Source: Methanoculleus sp. (GTDB lineage Archaea; Halobacteriota; Methanomicrobia; Methanomicrobiales; Methanoculleaceae). Taken from it: a stretch of 63,872 nt of DNA. The notes under the pieces were generated by a model. That model was not told the DNA's origin, did no database searches, and saw nothing but the letters and a program-made list of their open reading frames with translations. Position numbers and translations under genes: made by a program. Below, in pieces: positions 62,279 to 63,872 of this stretch. Within the stretch, counting starts at the first letter, position 1; each line of letters begins with the position of its first letter. The stretch lies in NCBI GenBank assembly GCA_030156625.1, contig JASGMC010000001.1:1-63872 (forward strand), in the 5' to 3' direction.

Positions 62279-63541
62279 ATGTCATCGGGGGAAGTGACTT
62301 CATCCAATTCTACCGCCGAAGATCGGGCGGCTTCCGGGATCGTGCAGGCAGCGCATTCCTGCCGTGGAACCCGGATATCTCGAGCAGGCCGCATCATAAC
62401 ACCGCTCCTTCTGTTCTGCTGTCTTATCGCTGCCCTGTGCGGGACCGTCTCCGCGGATGAGGGGGATTATGCTCCTCTCTGGGAGCTGGGGGCCAACGAT
62501 GCCGTCAGTTCTGTGGCAGTGACGCAGGACGGCTCCACGATCGCTGCCTGTGCGGGCTCGACGGTATACCTCCTGGACCGGCAGGGGAATGTCCTCTGGA
62601 AGACCGCTGTCGGGTCCCGGGTGCAGGATGTCGGGATATCGCCCGAAGGGTCGCGCATCGGCGTCGCTGCAGACAAGCTCTATCTCTTTGACCGGGAAGG
62701 AAACCTGCTCTGGGCCGAGAAGACGACCTTTGTCTACCGGAGTGTGGCGCTCTCGTCAAACGGCATGTATGTAGCCACAGGCTGCGACAATGGTGCGGTC
62801 TACATCTTTGACCGGAACAAGAAGCAACTCTGGGACTACGATATGGGGACCGACAGCTACGGCATTGCAATATCGGAGAACGGGCGCAGGATCGCGATCG
62901 GCTGCGATGATCAGGGGGTCTACCTTCTCAACAGCAGGGAGGGAGAGTCCTGGAGTTACGGGACCGGCAAATGCGTGGAGGGTATTGCCCTCACCCTCGA
63001 CGGGCGGTTCGTGGCGGCCGGGTCGCTTGACCGGTGCGTCTACCTCTCCACGGGGGAGGGTGAGCACCTCTGGAAATACCCCACGGAAAATGCCGTCCTC
63101 TCGACGGCCCTGACAAACGAGGCGAACAGGGTCTTCGCCGCGTCCGGCAGGACGGTCTATGTCCTTGACCGTGCGGGAGCCGAGCTCCAGAAGATCGCCC
63201 TCGCCGGTCGTGCGGAGTCCGTTGCCGTGACCCCCGACGGTTCGTTCCTCGTCGTCGGGGGCGGCGAGGGCGACCGGTCCATTCGTCTCTTCACGGACGA
63301 TGCGACCCTGATCGGGAGCCGGGAGCCGACGGAGGCGGTGCTGGACGAGGTCGAACCCCTGAACCAGACCGCGAGCGACGTGACCGTCCTCTCGTCCTCT
63401 CCGGACGACAGCACGGGTACGGCTGTGGAAACGAACGCCCGGGCCCGGGCCGAGGAGGTTCCGATCACCACGCGGGTGCTCGGGTGGGTGGAGAACATCG
63501 TCTCTCTCCTCTTTGAACCCCAGGAAGGCTTCCTCGCCTGA
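62279..63541 (+). CDS. Membrane-anchored PQQ/WD40-like beta-propeller protein
   Basis: A 420-residue protein: short N-terminal tail, a membrane helix or uncleaved signal (IITPLLLFCCLIAALCG), then about seven propeller blades with repeated patterns of the type SVALSSNG, VYLLDRQGN, LWKTAVGS and GAVYIFDRNKK, then a Thr/Ser/Asp-rich tail. It resembles other Methanomicrobiales PQQ-like outer-surface propellers. No catalytic residue is seen. Leaderless start at 62279. Confidence 0.82.
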   Translation: MSSGEVTSSNSTAEDRAASGIVQAAHSCRGTRISRAGRIITPLLLFCCLIAALCGTVSADEGDYAPLWELGANDAVSSVAVTQDGSTIAACAGSTVYLLDRQGNVLWKTAVGSRVQDVGISPEGSRIGVAADKLYLFDREGNLLWAEKTTFVYRSVALSSNGMYVATGCDNGAVYIFDRNKKQLWDYDMGTDSYGIAISENGRRIAIGCDDQGVYLLNSREGESWSYGTGKCVEGIALTLDGRFVAAGSLDRCVYLSTGEGEHLWKYPTENAVLSTALTNEANRVFAASGRTVYVLDRAGAELQKIALAGRAESVAVTPDGSFLVVGGGEGDRSIRLFTDDATLIGSREPTEAVLDEVEPLNQTASDVTVLSSSPDDSTGTAVETNARARAEEVPITTRVLGWVENIVSLLFEPQEGFLA

Positions 63542-63559
63542 ACTCTTTTTGAGCGGGGC

Positions 63560-63872
63560 AGGGCGCTAGCGGAGCATTATACCTAGATTTTTACCTGGCT
63601 GTTGCCTCTCGCGTTGCCACGAATGCCCCGGTTTTGCTCTGTCAGGGGGGGGGAGAGAAGTGTGCGGGTATCCATCAGCGGGGGACCCCGAAGAAGAACA
63701 GGGTCCCGGCTTGCTCCTGGGATACGGCTCACCTCCGGTTATCGCCACGGACGGCCCCCGCCCCCTCCGGAAGGGGGCGGCCGAAGGCCTTCGAGTGGGG
63801 GTTACAGGTAGCCACCTGTGAGGTGGAGACAGGGGAGGGGGCATGCCCCCTCCCCGTCAGCCCCTCCCCCAA
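63560..63872. repeat. Palindrome-rich intergenic DNA at the window edge
   Basis: About 310 nt without a supportable gene. It contains a run of G (63647-63656), several GC palindromes (GGGGGAGGGCATGCCCCCTC-type arms at 63835-63857, CCACCTGTGAGGTGG near 63810) and GGCCGAAGGCCTTCGAG at 63779-63795, which is shared with the module at 43525-43541. It belongs to the same repeat family. Confidence 0.55.

Overview
The window is archaeal and most likely from a high-GC methanogen of the Methanomicrobiales, Methanoculleus-like. This is an inference from gene content: an archaeal topoisomerase I, GatCAB, DUF3344/PEGA/CARDB surface proteins, PGF-CTERM sorting tails, a CobN/ChlD-type chelatase pair, an XPD-like FeS helicase, TATA-box promoters and several near-leaderless genes. 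Most gene-to-gene junctions are 4-14 nt overlaps (ATGA/GTGA), so operons are easy to see. I found no rRNA, tRNA, CRISPR array or transposase.

Layout. 1-4.6 kb (minus): an operon of an asparagine-synthase-like protein, gatC, gatA, gatB and the start of topA. 4.7-6.2 kb: two archaeal type IV pilin-like genes, the upstream one apparently frameshifted at a C7 tract. 6.5-7.4 kb: a membrane Gate-domain protein. 7.5-27.2 kb (minus): a cell-surface island with a 2873-residue mosaic protein (beta-helix, PKD, CARDB, DUF3344, PEGA), a small DUF3344 protein, and a five-gene operon that joins three DUF3344 proteins to a MacB/FtsX-type ABC transporter. 27.6-34.9 kb (plus): a metal or tetrapyrrole uptake operon (PGF-CTERM protein, EF-hand substrate-binding protein, BtuC-like permease, ATPase, CobN).

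35-44.4 kb is accessory DNA: a beta-propeller PGF-CTERM protein, a six-cysteine protein, gene remnants, diverged repeat elements, a duplicated gene family of unknown function, and a compact AT-richer operon of a radical SAM/SPASM enzyme, a P-loop protein and a nine-cysteine protein. The radical SAM operon and the six-cysteine gene carry a shared leader of about 72 bp although they lie 6.5 kb apart. I regard this as the best candidate for an undescribed system. 44.5-46.5 kb: a ChlI/ChlD fusion. 46.5-56 kb (minus): purB, then a bacterial-style acetyl-CoA synthase/corrinoid protein operon (acsB, acsD, acsC, a RACo-type activator, a core-MetE-like methionine synthase, a CooC/AcsF ATPase) with no CO dehydrogenase gene in view. 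The simplest reading is a methyl route from acetyl-CoA or methyl-corrinoid to methionine. 56-63.9 kb: CorA, DUF5654, XPD-like helicase, MGMT, ketopantoate reductase-like, MobA-like, an array of hairpin repeats, and a leaderless beta-propeller protein.

Intergenic stretches at about 16.4, 37.2-37.8, 43.5-43.8, 61.7-62.0 and 63.7-63.9 kb hold related short palindromic modules whose stems differ in sequence but stay paired.
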